This document shows, in pieces, positions 55,053 through 64,000 of a stretch of DNA of 64,000 bases. Source of the DNA: Salvia splendens (lineage: Eukaryota; Streptophyta; Magnoliopsida; Lamiales; Lamiaceae). A program made the translations under genes and the position numbers. A model generated the notes under the pieces. It did no database searches. It saw only the letters and a program-made list of their open reading frames with translations, and had not been told where the DNA came from. The stretch spans positions 7,102,001 through 7,166,000 of the forward strand of contig NC_056048.1 of the NCBI RefSeq assembly GCF_004379255.2, read 5' to 3'. Position 1 is the stretch's first letter; every line of letters begins with the position of its first letter.

Positions 55053-55344
55053 TTCCCCTTCAATTGATGATTTTCTGGCAAAATTGATTTGTTTTATCGG
55101 TTGATTTGTGGATTTAGATTCAATGGCTGAGGAAATCGGAGTGAAATAAGATAGAGAAATTAGGGATTGGAATATAGTTAAGAGGGAGAGAGGGGAAAAG
55201 TGAGAATTGGGCTTGTTGTGAAGGAAAGGGATGGGCATGGAATAATTTGTTGCTTGTTTATGCTTATTTTCAAGGAATAAGTATGGGAGTGAATGAAGAG
55301 AGAGAAGAAAAAAAAGTGTAGAGAGAGAAAAGGGAGAGAGATGG

Positions 55345-55752
55345 GGGAATGGATCCCCTGCAGTGGGGAATTCCACAGCACCTCATGCGGTGCATGAAAC
55401 GCAAGCATCTATTCATCAAACGACAGGTAATTAGCTGGCACAATTGCCTTTAATTCATTTACTACACTTTTATTGTTATTTAATAAATTCAATTATTAAA
55501 TGACTTAAAAGTGATGATTAATAAAACAGATATTAAAAATTCAATACATACTAGTATCACTAAATTGTGTATTAATCATGACAAAACAATCATATAGAAA
55601 TATTAATTAACAAAGTAAAAATCAAATATGAAATCTAACGAAATTAAAGGCAATTGTGCCAACTAATTACCTGTCGTTTGATGAATAGATGCTTGCGTTT
55701 CATGCACCGCATGAGGTGCTGTGGAATTCCCCACTGCAGGGGATCCTTTCCC
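55345..55752. mobile_element. Fold-back Mutator-like MITE, 408 bp
   Basis: Inverted arms of about 110 bp (55345-55457 and 55640-55752) are nearly perfect, starting GGGAA and GGATCCCCTGCAG. They are flanked by a perfect 9-bp duplication GAGAGATGG at 55336-55344 and 55753-55761. The arms enclose about 180 bp of AT-rich sequence. It lies upstream of the small gene at 54594-55052. Confidence 0.88.
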
Positions 55753-55937
55753 GAGAGATGGAGGGGTGGGTATTTTGAGGCTTCCAGATGTCATTATTCT
55801 TACATGTGGCTCTCATTCCCTCTACTCCTATTTACTAGAGTTTCTGTTCCAAATTACTCCCTGTTCGTGACATATTATCTACATTTAACTCGTTGCTATT
55901 TTAAAAAATAAATAAAAAAATGAGTGAAAAAAAGTTA

Positions 55938-58107
55938 GGGCATCCGCAGTGGTGCGGATGTCCCTGTGGACATTCCTGTGGATATCCCAAAAACACTTCC
56001 AGCCACGTCATACGGACTTCCCACTGTGGATGTCACGTCATACGGACATCCCACTGCACAATGGCGGACATCCCCAAGGACATCTCGACGGACTTTCCAC
56101 ATTTAAAAAAATCACAACTTCACCAATTTACGGAATTAAGCAATTTACGGAAGTAAAATTTCGACACAAATATGGAGAAAATGAGAATCCTTTATTTAAA
56201 AAAAAACATACTTAATTAAAAAAATACATACTTAATTAAAAAAACATACTTAATTAAAAAAATACATAAAAAAAATTACATAAATATAAAAAAAAAAAAC
56301 GTCTTCTCACTCCTCGGATTCCCCGTCGCCGGTACCCTCGTCGCCGCCGCCGCAGCCACCCCCTCGCCGTCGCTATCCGACATCTCGTCGAACCCTAAAT
56401 CGCGCCGCATACTATTGAGGAGGGGTTTAAGCTTCCGCTTGTAATGGGGGTCGGTCGCTTGGCGCCATTCAACCATCACACGTAACAAGGTTTCATGTGC
56501 CGCAATACAGGCGAATGAGGGGTTCTCGGGATCGTTTTGGGTGGGTGCTGCCGATTGGGCCTCGGCGGATCCGCTGCCGCTTCCCCCCGGAGTCCCCGCA
56601 GCGGCCTTTTGCCCAATCGGGCGACGGCGGTGGTTCGACGATGTGAGTGTGGGGAACTCTGCCTCGGCGGAGGGGAGCTCGTAGGAACCAACACTGCTAC
56701 TATACTCCCCGGAGGCGCTGATCCTCGTTCGCTTCGGCCAGCCAGATTCAACGCCCGCAGTGAACTTGGCCGAATCCTGCACCACGAGATAGACATCCCA
56801 ATACTTGAATTCCCCGAACCCCTTTGAAGGATCGATGTACTGCTGGTGCGCGACAAGCTTCACGTCCTCGGCGGACATTCCGCTGGACGCCATGCGGAGA
56901 CAGTTCGTGTAAAGGCCGGCAAAGCGGCTGAGCTGCAGCCGCTCCCACTGTTTCCGGCATTGTTCGCCCTTGTGAGGCTTCCCCCCTGCCGGTTTGAACT
57001 GGAGATAGCTTTGGCTAATGCGCTACCACATCCTATCGATATGCTGGTTCGCCCCGAAGTATGAATCCTCCACTACACTGATCCACGCCTTCGCCAGCGC
57101 AATGCACTCCTCCATGCTCCAGATGGTCATCTTGTTCCCGCTAGACCCCTCCCCCACCTCAGCGGCCCCCGACCCACCATCGTACACCGCCGCAGACGAT
57201 GTAGTGTCACGTCCCCTTTCCCTCCCCTTTCCCCTTCCATTTCCCTTCCCCCTTCTCCTCGTGGGCGTCGGCGCGTCGGTGGGAAAATCCCGGATCGGAG
57301 ACAGCCCCAACTCCTCCAGCGAGAACGTGTCGAGGCCAGTGAACTAGGTCTCGATAGGAGTAATCGCCGGGTTGTCCAGCGACAGTAAATCCATGTAGGG
57401 CCGGTAGACGTTGTCCACCGGTGATTGGGGGACCCCCTGTCTACTCCCTCCGCACCCGCCGGCGACCCCTGCATCATCCCCGACATCATCATACCGGGCA
57501 TATGGGGCATCATCCTCGGCATCATCACCGGCATTCCAGGCATCATACCCGGCATTCCGGGCATCATACCCGACATTTGGGGCATTCTGGAACTCCCCCG
57601 GGCATCTGGGACATTTGGCTCATCATCTCATACCACTGCGGGTACATGTTGTAGTACCCGGGCATCAACCCCGCCGGCATTTGAGGTTGGGGCATCATCC
57701 CCGGCAGTTGGGGCATCGCGGCAGACATCGGCGCCGTTCCGCCGAAGGGAAAAAAGTCGACGGTGAGTCGCTCGAAGCGGGGGAATCGCTATCGTGGTGC
57801 TCCATTCTTCTTCGAAAGAAAAGTGTGTTAGAGAGAGAGAAACTTGTTAAAACAAGCGGTGCGATTGAAATGAAGTGCAACGAGACGTATTTATTGAATT
57901 TTAAAAAAAATAATGCAAAAATCGGGAATTCTGCGCCGACGTCCGTGGGAGTCAACGCAATGGCGGACGTCCCGACGGACGTCAGCAAAAAGGCACGGAC
58001 ATGTGGTGTCCGTATCGGACGTCCGTATCCGTTGAACAGTTGCACAATGGCGGACGTAGCGCACGCCGGTCTGACATCCGCGCGGAAGTCCGCCATTGCG
58101 GATGCTA
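55938..58107 (-). mobile_element. PIF/Harbinger-type element with ORF1, 2,170 bp
   Basis: The ends read GGGCATCCGCAGTGG and, inverted, TAGCATCCGCAATGG, with TTA on both sides (55935-55937 and 58108-58110), as expected for PIF/Harbinger. Subterminal CGGACATCC-type repeats crowd both ends. The only coding sequence is a decayed ORF1 on the minus strand; no DDE transposase is present, so the element depends on others. Confidence 0.75.
56307..57805 (-). pseudogene. Harbinger ORF1-like (Myb/SANT-type) protein, decayed
   Basis: The ATG at 57805 (MEHHDSDSPASSDSP) leads, after a frame change, into a Met/Pro/Gly-rich tract with repeated MMPGMPG units (about 57480-57720). Then come SPVDNVYRPYMDLLSL and FPTDAPTPTRRRGKG. 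The SANT/Myb-like start WSMEECIALAKAWISV follows, then GEQCRKQWERLQ, FKYWDVYLVVQ and a C-terminal acidic end. In-frame TAG codons occur near 57346 and 57026, and frameshifts near 57420 and the C-terminus. Proteins of this type are often annotated in plants as 'glutathione S-transferase T3-like' or 'No apical meristem-associated'. In PIF/Harbinger elements they act as DNA-binding partners of the transposase. Confidence 0.65.
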
Positions 58108-58110
58108 TTA

Positions 58111-58664
58111 GAACAATTTAGATTTTATATTTATATATTATAATTTTATAATAAAATGTAAATGTACTGAATTAGTAGAAAGTGGACTCTGTTTACCAAA
58201 ATGAAAAAAAAACAAAGTGGACAAGATTATGGACGGACCGAAATATCAAAAGTGGATAACATTTCACGGACGAAAGGAGTAGTATTCCTTTATACGGAGT
58301 ATTATATGTTACACATTTCTTTTGGACAAATCTATTTAAATAGAGGTGTTTTAGTGATTAAATGAAGAGAGGATAATATAAAAAAATAAAATATTACTTT
58401 TGACCACAAAGAAATATCACCTGCAATAAAATAGTCAAAAATAATATGACTCACTTGCTAGACCGAGGGAGTAGTAATTCTTTGTATTTTGATACTATCA
58501 TACAACTACTATTATTTATATTCATTGATCTTAATGTAAAAGAATTCTAGAAAACTAATGTTATACATTATCGTCCACGTTTTAGTTTAAGGTTAGATTC
58601 TGATAAACACGTGTAATATGCAAGATGCCATTATAGATGAATAATTATTTTCAAGAGAAAATTG
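58111..58664. other. AT-rich stretch with MITE fragments
   Basis: No gene was found. Fragments with GTGGACAAG and GGACGAAAGGAG near 58200-58285, and TTGACC...GACCGAGGGAG near 58400-58475, look like decayed Stowaway or similar MITEs. Confidence 0.5.
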
Positions 58665-58667
58665 TTA

Positions 58668-59195
58668 GAGCATCTCCAGTAAGACTGGACGTCAAATAGT
58701 CATCACATAGCCTTCACACTGCCACATCATCAGCACTACAATTCTCCTGCCACATCAGCTTGCCACATCAACTGGACATCAAATAGCCCTCACATAGCCT
58801 TCACACTACCTATCCACATCACTACTAACAATTATATAATTTAATTTACACTCGTATCAACATACGGAATTTAATTTACGAGACAAATACGGAAAATTCG
58901 AATAATAATATTAAAACTTAAAAAGTACATTAATTTTAAACAAGTGGTGCGAATGAAAATGACGTTCAAAGCGCGTATATATAGTGTTTTCAAAAGAAAA
59001 AAAAATAAAAAATAAAATCTGACGCCGGTTTGACGCCGATCCGGGACCCACAATGGCGCCGTGAGGATCGGCGTCGGAACCGGCGTCATCGCGCGAATCG
59101 GCATGGCCACGCCGATTTCGCCGACGCCGGTTCCAATGTTTCGGCGTCGGCGAAAAATCGGCGTCGCGATTTTGACGCCGTTACTGGAGATGCTC
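58668..59195. mobile_element. Tourist-like MITE, 528 bp
   Basis: The terminal repeat GAGCATCTCCAGTAA is perfectly inverted at the right end, with TTA duplicated at 58665-58667 and 59196-59198. Left of centre a TAGCCTTCACAC-containing unit is repeated. Right of centre is GC-rich with many GACGCCG motifs. It has no coding sequence. Confidence 0.88.
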
Positions 59196-59198
59196 TTA

Positions 59199-60542
59199 TA
59201 GGATCATCCCACTTTAGTATGTCATCTTTTTTTAGGAAAAGGACCTAATTTAGTTTAATGAACTATCAGTTGTCATTCAGATGTACAAAATACATCAAAA
59301 GTTTAAATGACAAACAACTTATCGTACAAATTTAAAAATATGGAAACTCTATTATTGATATGTTGAAAAAAATAATTTGAATGTAGACTGTGGTCAAGAA
59401 TCTCTAACTAGTCCCCACTTTTGTTGTAAATGCTTTTCCCATTTCCTCAAGAAAAGAAAAAGTAAAGGGGATGGTCAAAAGGTGCTTGAGCTAATTGTTC
59501 TTTTCCAATATATTTTTTAGAAATCAAATTTCGTTACTTTCTTTCACCCTTTATTTTTATTCACATATAGGGACTATGTTGGATTTAATATCGGAGAGTG
59601 CAAATCTATGTAATGATTTACATGTCTATGAATAATTGTTGAGAGCATAGTGTTTTTTTTTTCTGAACATGAGTGCTCTACTTATTTTCCAATTATGAAT
59701 TTTCTATAATGTTGCGACTTGCGATAGTGATAATATAAACGTATGATATAGGTATGAAGATATGATGGACATAGATAAACAAGGAGTTTGTATAATATTA
59801 GCGAACAAGGAACCTGCAAAAATTAATATATGCAATTTGAATCGTCATTTCAACAAAAAAACTACTTAATAATGCTCATTACTCATTAAAACAAAATGAG
59901 AAAATAATTTTATAAACATACAATGAGTCATTTGTTTTTCAAGACGATTGAACACGTAGTGACATAGACATATTTTTCACAAAATATGCCCCAATAACTA
60001 AATTGAGGAGAGATTTTTGAATTCAACTTTTCTTTTAACTTTTATTCTATATTCTTTTCTTTTTTGTAGTACTGGTGGGTCGGGACTACTGAAACTTGAA
60101 AGTGCCTGGATCAAGATGACAAGCCTTATGTAAAGATATTGAAAAAATGATTGTTCAAATAATAATCCAAATTAAAGTTAAATCTCATTTTAGTTTGCCT
60201 TCGAAAATGTTTCTGCTTTTTTTACATTTTAAGGGTAATTATTTCGCAATACTTCTAACTTTTTCCGCTACCCAAGTGTGCTTTTAAATCTGATATAGTG
60301 TCACATGTGATGACCCGTTTTATTTTATTAGCACTAATTTTGAATAGCTAATTAAATAAATTTTAAATTAAAGAAAAAAAACTCATGTTGATTCGAATAA
60401 CATGGGTTATTTGCAAAAAAAGAATATTGTCCATATTCTTGACATAGTATTCAATATTAACATCAAAATAAAAAAATAACAATACGAATTAGTATAATTT
60501 TTAATAACAATACGAATTAGTATAATTTTTCTAATAATATAG
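59199..60542. other. AT-rich intergenic stretch
   Basis: I see no gene. A short tandem duplication containing ACAATACGAATTAGTATAAT lies at about 60478-60535. Confidence 0.5.
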
Positions 60543-60685
60543 TGTTACTGATAGAAATCCATGGGTTCCATCCTAAAACCAATTGGTGATAGGAGGAGTG
60601 GCCCATGGGATTTATATACTAGTTTCAGATTTTTCTAGTACTAGTTTCAGTTTTTTCTAGTTTCAATTGCCAACACCCTCTCTCA
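60543..60685. repeat. Possible LTR fragment
   Basis: TGTTACTGATAGAAATCC followed by CCAATTGGTGATAGGAGGAG and CCCATGGGATTTATATAC has the look of the start of a plant LTR. No partner copy is present, so this is only a lead. Confidence 0.3.
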
Positions 60686-60689
60686 AACC

Positions 60690-61060
60690 TTTTAAGCCAG
60701 AATATCACTCTGCTTTATGGTTGCACTGCTCCTCAGTTACCAACTCAACACCCCAATCAGTTCGATTGCAGTGGCAGCGCCGCTTTTTACTTCACAACTA
60801 CAACTGAACTGACAAATACTAGCTAGTATCACATGCGCCGCTGACCTAACTCAATCTGCAGCCACGAGGTTGGAATCAAATCTGTCACCCGATTTATCAA
60901 CGGATCTGTTACGGACATCTCTTCAACATGGATTCTTGATCAGCACTGGTTAAACAGAACTGCCAGAGGTGCTTGTGGCTCCAATGTTTCATCGCAATCG
61001 GGATCGTTTTTTTGCCACTCTGCTAATGTAGATGTGATCACTCAGCTGCACCAGATAACA
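60690..61060 (+). pseudogene. Relic of a WAK/LRK10L-type ectodomain exon
   Basis: The plus strand reads NITLLYGCTAPQLPTQHPNQ and FDCSGSAAFYF, then stops. Further on, RGACGSNVSSQSGSF and FCHSANVD recall the Cys-rich tail. The DNA is close to the broken exon 3 at about 50780-50850 (ATATCACTCT-CT-TATGGTTGCACTG). It is a truncated paralogous exon with stops and no kinase beside it. Confidence 0.65.
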
Positions 61061-61149
61061 TCGGATCTGGATTCAAGTTGAGGAAATAATCGAAGTTACA
61101 AGGCTAAAAGCTTTCTCAAGCTTGGATGCACAGTGACCGTCGGATGAAG

Positions 61150-61366
61150 TGTTAATTCTCAGATTAAGTCGTAGCCGTAGATCTAACTAGCCGTTAGTTC
61201 TTGATTGTTTTAAATAGCTGTTTAGTTAGTTAGAGTTGTTGGCTTTTCAATTCAGTTCATCTTTGAGATTACATTCGAATCTCTCAACGCAATAAACACT
61301 CCATTCTCTCGATCTATTCTCAACACAATTCCTTCCATTCATTCGCATTACAACAAATTTCTAACA
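61150..61366 (+). repeat. 5' LTR of a Copia element, 217 bp (inferred)
   Basis: The proposed LTR runs from TGTTAATTCTC to TTTCTAACA, with a 5-bp inverted end TGTTA/TAACA. It has a TATA-like TTTTAAATAG near 61210. It is followed after two bases by TTGGCGCCGTCTGTGGG, a primer-binding-type stretch at 61369-61385. The 3' LTR is beyond the window, so the left boundary rests on the TG...CA rule and could be wrong. Confidence 0.55.
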
Positions 61367-61368
61367 AA

Positions 61369-61385
61369 TTGGCGCCGTCTGTGGG
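61369..61385 (+). other. Primer binding site of the Copia element
   Basis: TTGGCGCCGTCTGTGGG directly follows the inferred LTR end. This motif is frequent after plant LTRs; I cannot name the tRNA from memory with certainty. Confidence 0.6.
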
Positions 61386-61454
61386 AAGTAGGCTTGAACG
61401 AGGCGTTCTCTGACTATTTTGGGGTTTTGTTGTTTTGGAAGCGAATCTGCGACA

Positions 61455-64000
61455 ATGACGATGACTTCTAGGTTTGAAGCTGAGAAGTTTACGGGCAAGA
61501 ACGATTTTGCTCTTTGGAGAATGAAAATGCGAGCCATGTTGATACAACAGGGCCTGGCGTCGGCATTGACGGTTGAAGAAGAAGGGGAGACTGGGAAGGT
61601 GGCCTTGGATGAGAAGGCTACTGCGAAGAAGGCGGAGATTGAGGCGAAGGCACATAGTGCGATTGTGCTCAGCCTCGGTGATAAAGTGCTCCGCGAAGTT
61701 GCGAAGGAGAAGATTGCAGCTAGTATCTTGACCAGATTGGAGGATCTCTACTTGACGAAATCTCTTGCTAACAGGTTGTTTATGAAACAACGGTTATACC
61801 CTTATCGTTTCTTGGAAGGAAAAGGGGTCTTGGAGCAATTGGAAGACTTCAACAAGGCGGTAGATGACCTTGAAAATATCGATGTATCAATAGGGGACGA
61901 GGACAAGGCCATCTTGCTGTTGAATGCACTACCTCATGCTTTTGATCAATTTCGCGATGCTTTCTTATATGGTCGAGACAAGACCATTACTCTGATGGAG
62001 GTTCAGACTGCACTTCGGGCGAAAGAACTTCAAAAGAGTGAATTGAAGATTGCTGATCCTAGTTCAGAGAGTCTCAATATCAGAAAATTCAAGGGTAAGA
62101 AGGTATTCAAGAAATCCTATGAGGCTTCCAAGAATGTTTCGAATGGGTCCAAAGAAACACGTTCTTGCCATTGGTGCAAGAAACCGGGCCATTTGAAAAT
62201 GGATTGTTTTGCTTGGAAGAGAAAGCAAGAGAATGAAGGGAAGGCTATCAACTCGACTGAGGCACCTGAGGATGAGGAAGTCAATGAGGTGTTGAATATT
62301 GTGGATAATAATGTCTCTGGGACTTGGATCATGGACTCCGGTTGTAGCTTCCACATGTGTCCAAATGTGGAATGGTTGATTCTTGGAAATAACCAAGTTT
62401 GCTCCATCAGGGGCATTGGCTCAGTTAAGTTGAGAGGAGATAAGGGAGCACTAATAACTCTGAGTGGGGTGAGGTATATCCCAGATGTAAAACGAAACCT
62501 CATTTCACTTGGATTTCTGGAAAGAAAGGGGTGCTCATTTTCTTGTCAAGATGGTTTGATGAAGGTGTGCAAAGGTGGGAAAGTGTTGATGAGGGCAGAG
62601 AGGAGGGGGAGTCTCTATTACTTGACTGCTCTTATCTGTAGCAAATCATGTGCAGAAGCTCACATTGTTTCAGCTAGTACGTTGAACCATTGGCATACCA
62701 GGCTTGGACATCCATCAATGGGTAGTATAAAGGAACTGGTCAAAAAAGGGGTATTGCAGAGCAGTACTGATCAAGAAGCAACTCCATGTGAAGAATGTAT
62801 CTTGGGTAAGGCTAAGAAGCTGCCTTATGCTAAGGGGGATCATAATTCATCAGGGCCTTTGGAGTATGCACACAGTGACTTGTGGGGGCCTGCTCAAGAA
62901 AAATCAATTGGAGGAGGCATGTACTACATGAGTATAATTGATGACTACTCTAGGAAAATATGGCTCTACATATTGAAGGAGAAGTCCGAGGCTTTCAAGA
63001 GGTTTAGAGAATGGTGTGCAGAAGTGGAGGCAGAGAAGGGGGTATGCTTGAAGTATTTTAGGACTGATAATGGACTTGAGTATTTGTCCAAGGAATTTGA
63101 TGAGTTCTGTAGAGACAGAGGCATCAAGAGACACCGCACAGTACCTATGAACCCCCAACAAAATGGGGTGGCAGAGAGAGCCAATAGAACCATACTTGAG
63201 AGGGTAAGGTGCATGCTTCTTGCTGCTGGAATGGAGAAGAGGTTCTGGGCAGAGGCAGCATCCACTGCAGTTAAGCTGATAAATAAATGTCCTTCATCAA
63301 GCATTAATGGTGATACACCTGATTTTAGGTGGTATGGTAGCTATGGTGGATACTCAGAGCTTAGAACTTTTGGCTGCAAGGCATTTGCTCATGTGAGGCA
63401 AGGAAAGTTGGAGGCTCGGGCAGTGAAGTGTGTTATGCTAGGGTATCAACCTGGGGTTAAAGGCTACAGGCTCTGGTGTATAGAGCATGGGAATGCAAGA
63501 ATTCTCATAAGTAGGGATGTGATTTTCTGGGAGAATGAGCTACCATTCAGGAAGTCTGTTGATGTTGTTGCAGAAGCTACCACATCTGTAGTTGAGGTGG
63601 AGTCTGGTCCACAGCTTGATGAAGATCATGATCCAATTCTGAATGATCAATCTTCTCAGACAATCCAATCAGATCCAGACAATTTGAGAACATGGGAACT
63701 TACAAGAGATAGACCAAAAAGGAATATCAAACCACCTGCTAGATACACAGATGCAGAATCTCTCTTCTTTGCTTTAATGGTGGCAGAAGAGGTTGAATAT
63801 TCTGAGCCTTGTTCTTACAGAGAGGCCATGAATAGCAAGGAATGGGAGAGATGGATGCAGGCTATGATAGAGGAAATAGAGTCCTTATTGAAGAATGGTA
63901 CCTGGGTGTTGGTGAACAAACCAGATGGCAGAAGGGTGGTGAGTTGTAAGTGGGTTTTTAAGAAGAAGATAGAAGCTGCTCAGAATGATGAGGTGAGATT
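61455..64000 (+). CDS. Ty1/Copia (Tork-type) gag-pol polyprotein, 5' part
   Basis: The ATG at 61455 (MTMTSRFEAEKFTGKNDFAL) opens a frame without a stop to the window end, about 848 codons. In order: gag (residues about 10-200, LLNALPHAFDQF); zinc knuckle CHWCKKPGHLKMDC near 238; protease WIMDSGCSFHMC near 295; pre-integrase HWHTRLGHPSMG near 415. Integrase has HSDLWGP, IIDDYSRKIW, RTDNGLEYLSKEF and NGVAERANRT, giving the D, D and E. Near the end is the start of the reverse transcriptase (NGTWVLVNKPDGRRVVSC). The Copia order, integrase before RT, is clear, and the gag resembles TNT1-like elements. The frame shows no damage in this part, so the element may be young. It lies beside the ectodomain relic at 60690. 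Confidence 0.92.
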   Translation, partial: MTMTSRFEAEKFTGKNDFALWRMKMRAMLIQQGLASALTVEEEGETGKVALDEKATAKKAEIEAKAHSAIVLSLGDKVLREVAKEKIAASILTRLEDLYLTKSLANRLFMKQRLYPYRFLEGKGVLEQLEDFNKAVDDLENIDVSIGDEDKAILLLNALPHAFDQFRDAFLYGRDKTITLMEVQTALRAKELQKSELKIADPSSESLNIRKFKGKKVFKKSYEASKNVSNGSKETRSCHWCKKPGHLKMDCFAWKRKQENEGKAINSTEAPEDEEVNEVLNIVDNNVSGTWIMDSGCSFHMCPNVEWLILGNNQVCSIRGIGSVKLRGDKGALITLSGVRYIPDVKRNLISLGFLERKGCSFSCQDGLMKVCKGGKVLMRAERRGSLYYLTALICSKSCAEAHIVSASTLNHWHTRLGHPSMGSIKELVKKGVLQSSTDQEATPCEECILGKAKKLPYAKGDHNSSGPLEYAHSDLWGPAQEKSIGGGMYYMSIIDDYSRKIWLYILKEKSEAFKRFREWCAEVEAEKGVCLKYFRTDNGLEYLSKEFDEFCRDRGIKRHRTVPMNPQQNGVAERANRTILERVRCMLLAAGMEKRFWAEAASTAVKLINKCPSSSINGDTPDFRWYGSYGGYSELRTFGCKAFAHVRQGKLEARAVKCVMLGYQPGVKGYRLWCIEHGNARILISRDVIFWENELPFRKSVDVVAEATTSVVEVESGPQLDEDHDPILNDQSSQTIQSDPDNLRTWELTRDRPKRNIKPPARYTDAESLFFALMVAEEVEYSEPCSYREAMNSKEWERWMQAMIEEIESLLKNGTWVLVNKPDGRRVVSCKWVFKKKIEAAQNDEVR

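Noticed and set aside
57411..58121. 236-codon plus-strand frame over the Harbinger element
   Set aside because: Antisense to the Met-rich ORF1; His/Pro/Ser-rich repeat translation without a domain.
61320..63304. Several minus-strand frames over the Copia element
   Set aside because: Antisense shadows of a fully open plus-strand polyprotein.

Overview
This is a plant nuclear genome window, from a eudicot. The evidence is Ty3/Gypsy Athila-type and Ty1/Copia Tork-type retroelements, hAT, Mutator, PIF/Harbinger and Stowaway elements, GT-AG introns, and receptor-kinase exons of the LRK10L/WAK-like type. A Lamiales source is only my impression and was not tested. Most of the window is transposon sequence. 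I see few host genes: one LRK10L-type receptor kinase (40.8-53.2 kb), one small conserved unknown gene (54.6-55.05 kb, minus strand), a decayed WEB-family-like gene (31.2-32.7 kb), an orphan first exon (36.1-36.2 kb) and a relic of a WAK-type ectodomain (60.7-61.1 kb). No rRNA, tRNA or CRISPR was seen.

1-30.7 kb is a stack of inverted retroelements. The outer pair (called A here) is the 3' part of an Athila-like element. It lies inverted at 461-2882 (minus) and 27979-30683 (plus), each arm ending in a polypurine tract and an outward-facing LTR. Between them sits a second Athila family (B, 2905-26396) in a forward-reverse-forward layout: LTR-gag-pol forward (2905-10119), pol-gag-LTR-3' region-env-like reversed (10205-23099), env-like-3' region forward (23119-26396). 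Undoing the middle inversion gives a tandem LTR-gag-pol-env-LTR-gag-pol-env, so the layout is best read as a tandem Athila array with an internal inversion. A 5-bp direct repeat TAACC flanks all of B. The coding copies carry different frameshifts and stops, so none is intact and the arms are not simple copies of one read. A 2,034-bp hAT element (19679-21712, 8-bp target duplication) interrupts one env-like copy.

31-40 kb holds the WEB-like pseudogene, followed by a compact non-autonomous LTR element (32815-35104; two 353-bp LTRs, target duplication TAAAG) with one long gag-like ORF rich in Trp-Pro motifs. Beyond it are AT-rich sequence and nested DNA transposons.

40.4-53.2 kb is the LRK10L-type locus. 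Two open signal-peptide/GUB_WAK ectodomain exons (40777-41602, 48994-49777) and one broken one (50425-51270) are stacked upstream of a single set of transmembrane and kinase exons (51706-53166). Both open exons end in the same splice phase, so either could be joined to the kinase. The 10-kb interval is packed with transposons: Stowaway, hAT, a Pack-MULE carrying a host gene fragment, a probable solo LTR, and a 9-bp-target-duplication Mutator element.

54-64 kb has the small unknown gene with a fold-back Mutator MITE in its upstream region, a PIF/Harbinger element with a decayed ORF1 (55938-58107), a Tourist-like MITE (58668-59195), AT-rich sequence, the ectodomain relic, and a Ty1/Copia element whose polyprotein is open from 61455 to the window end.
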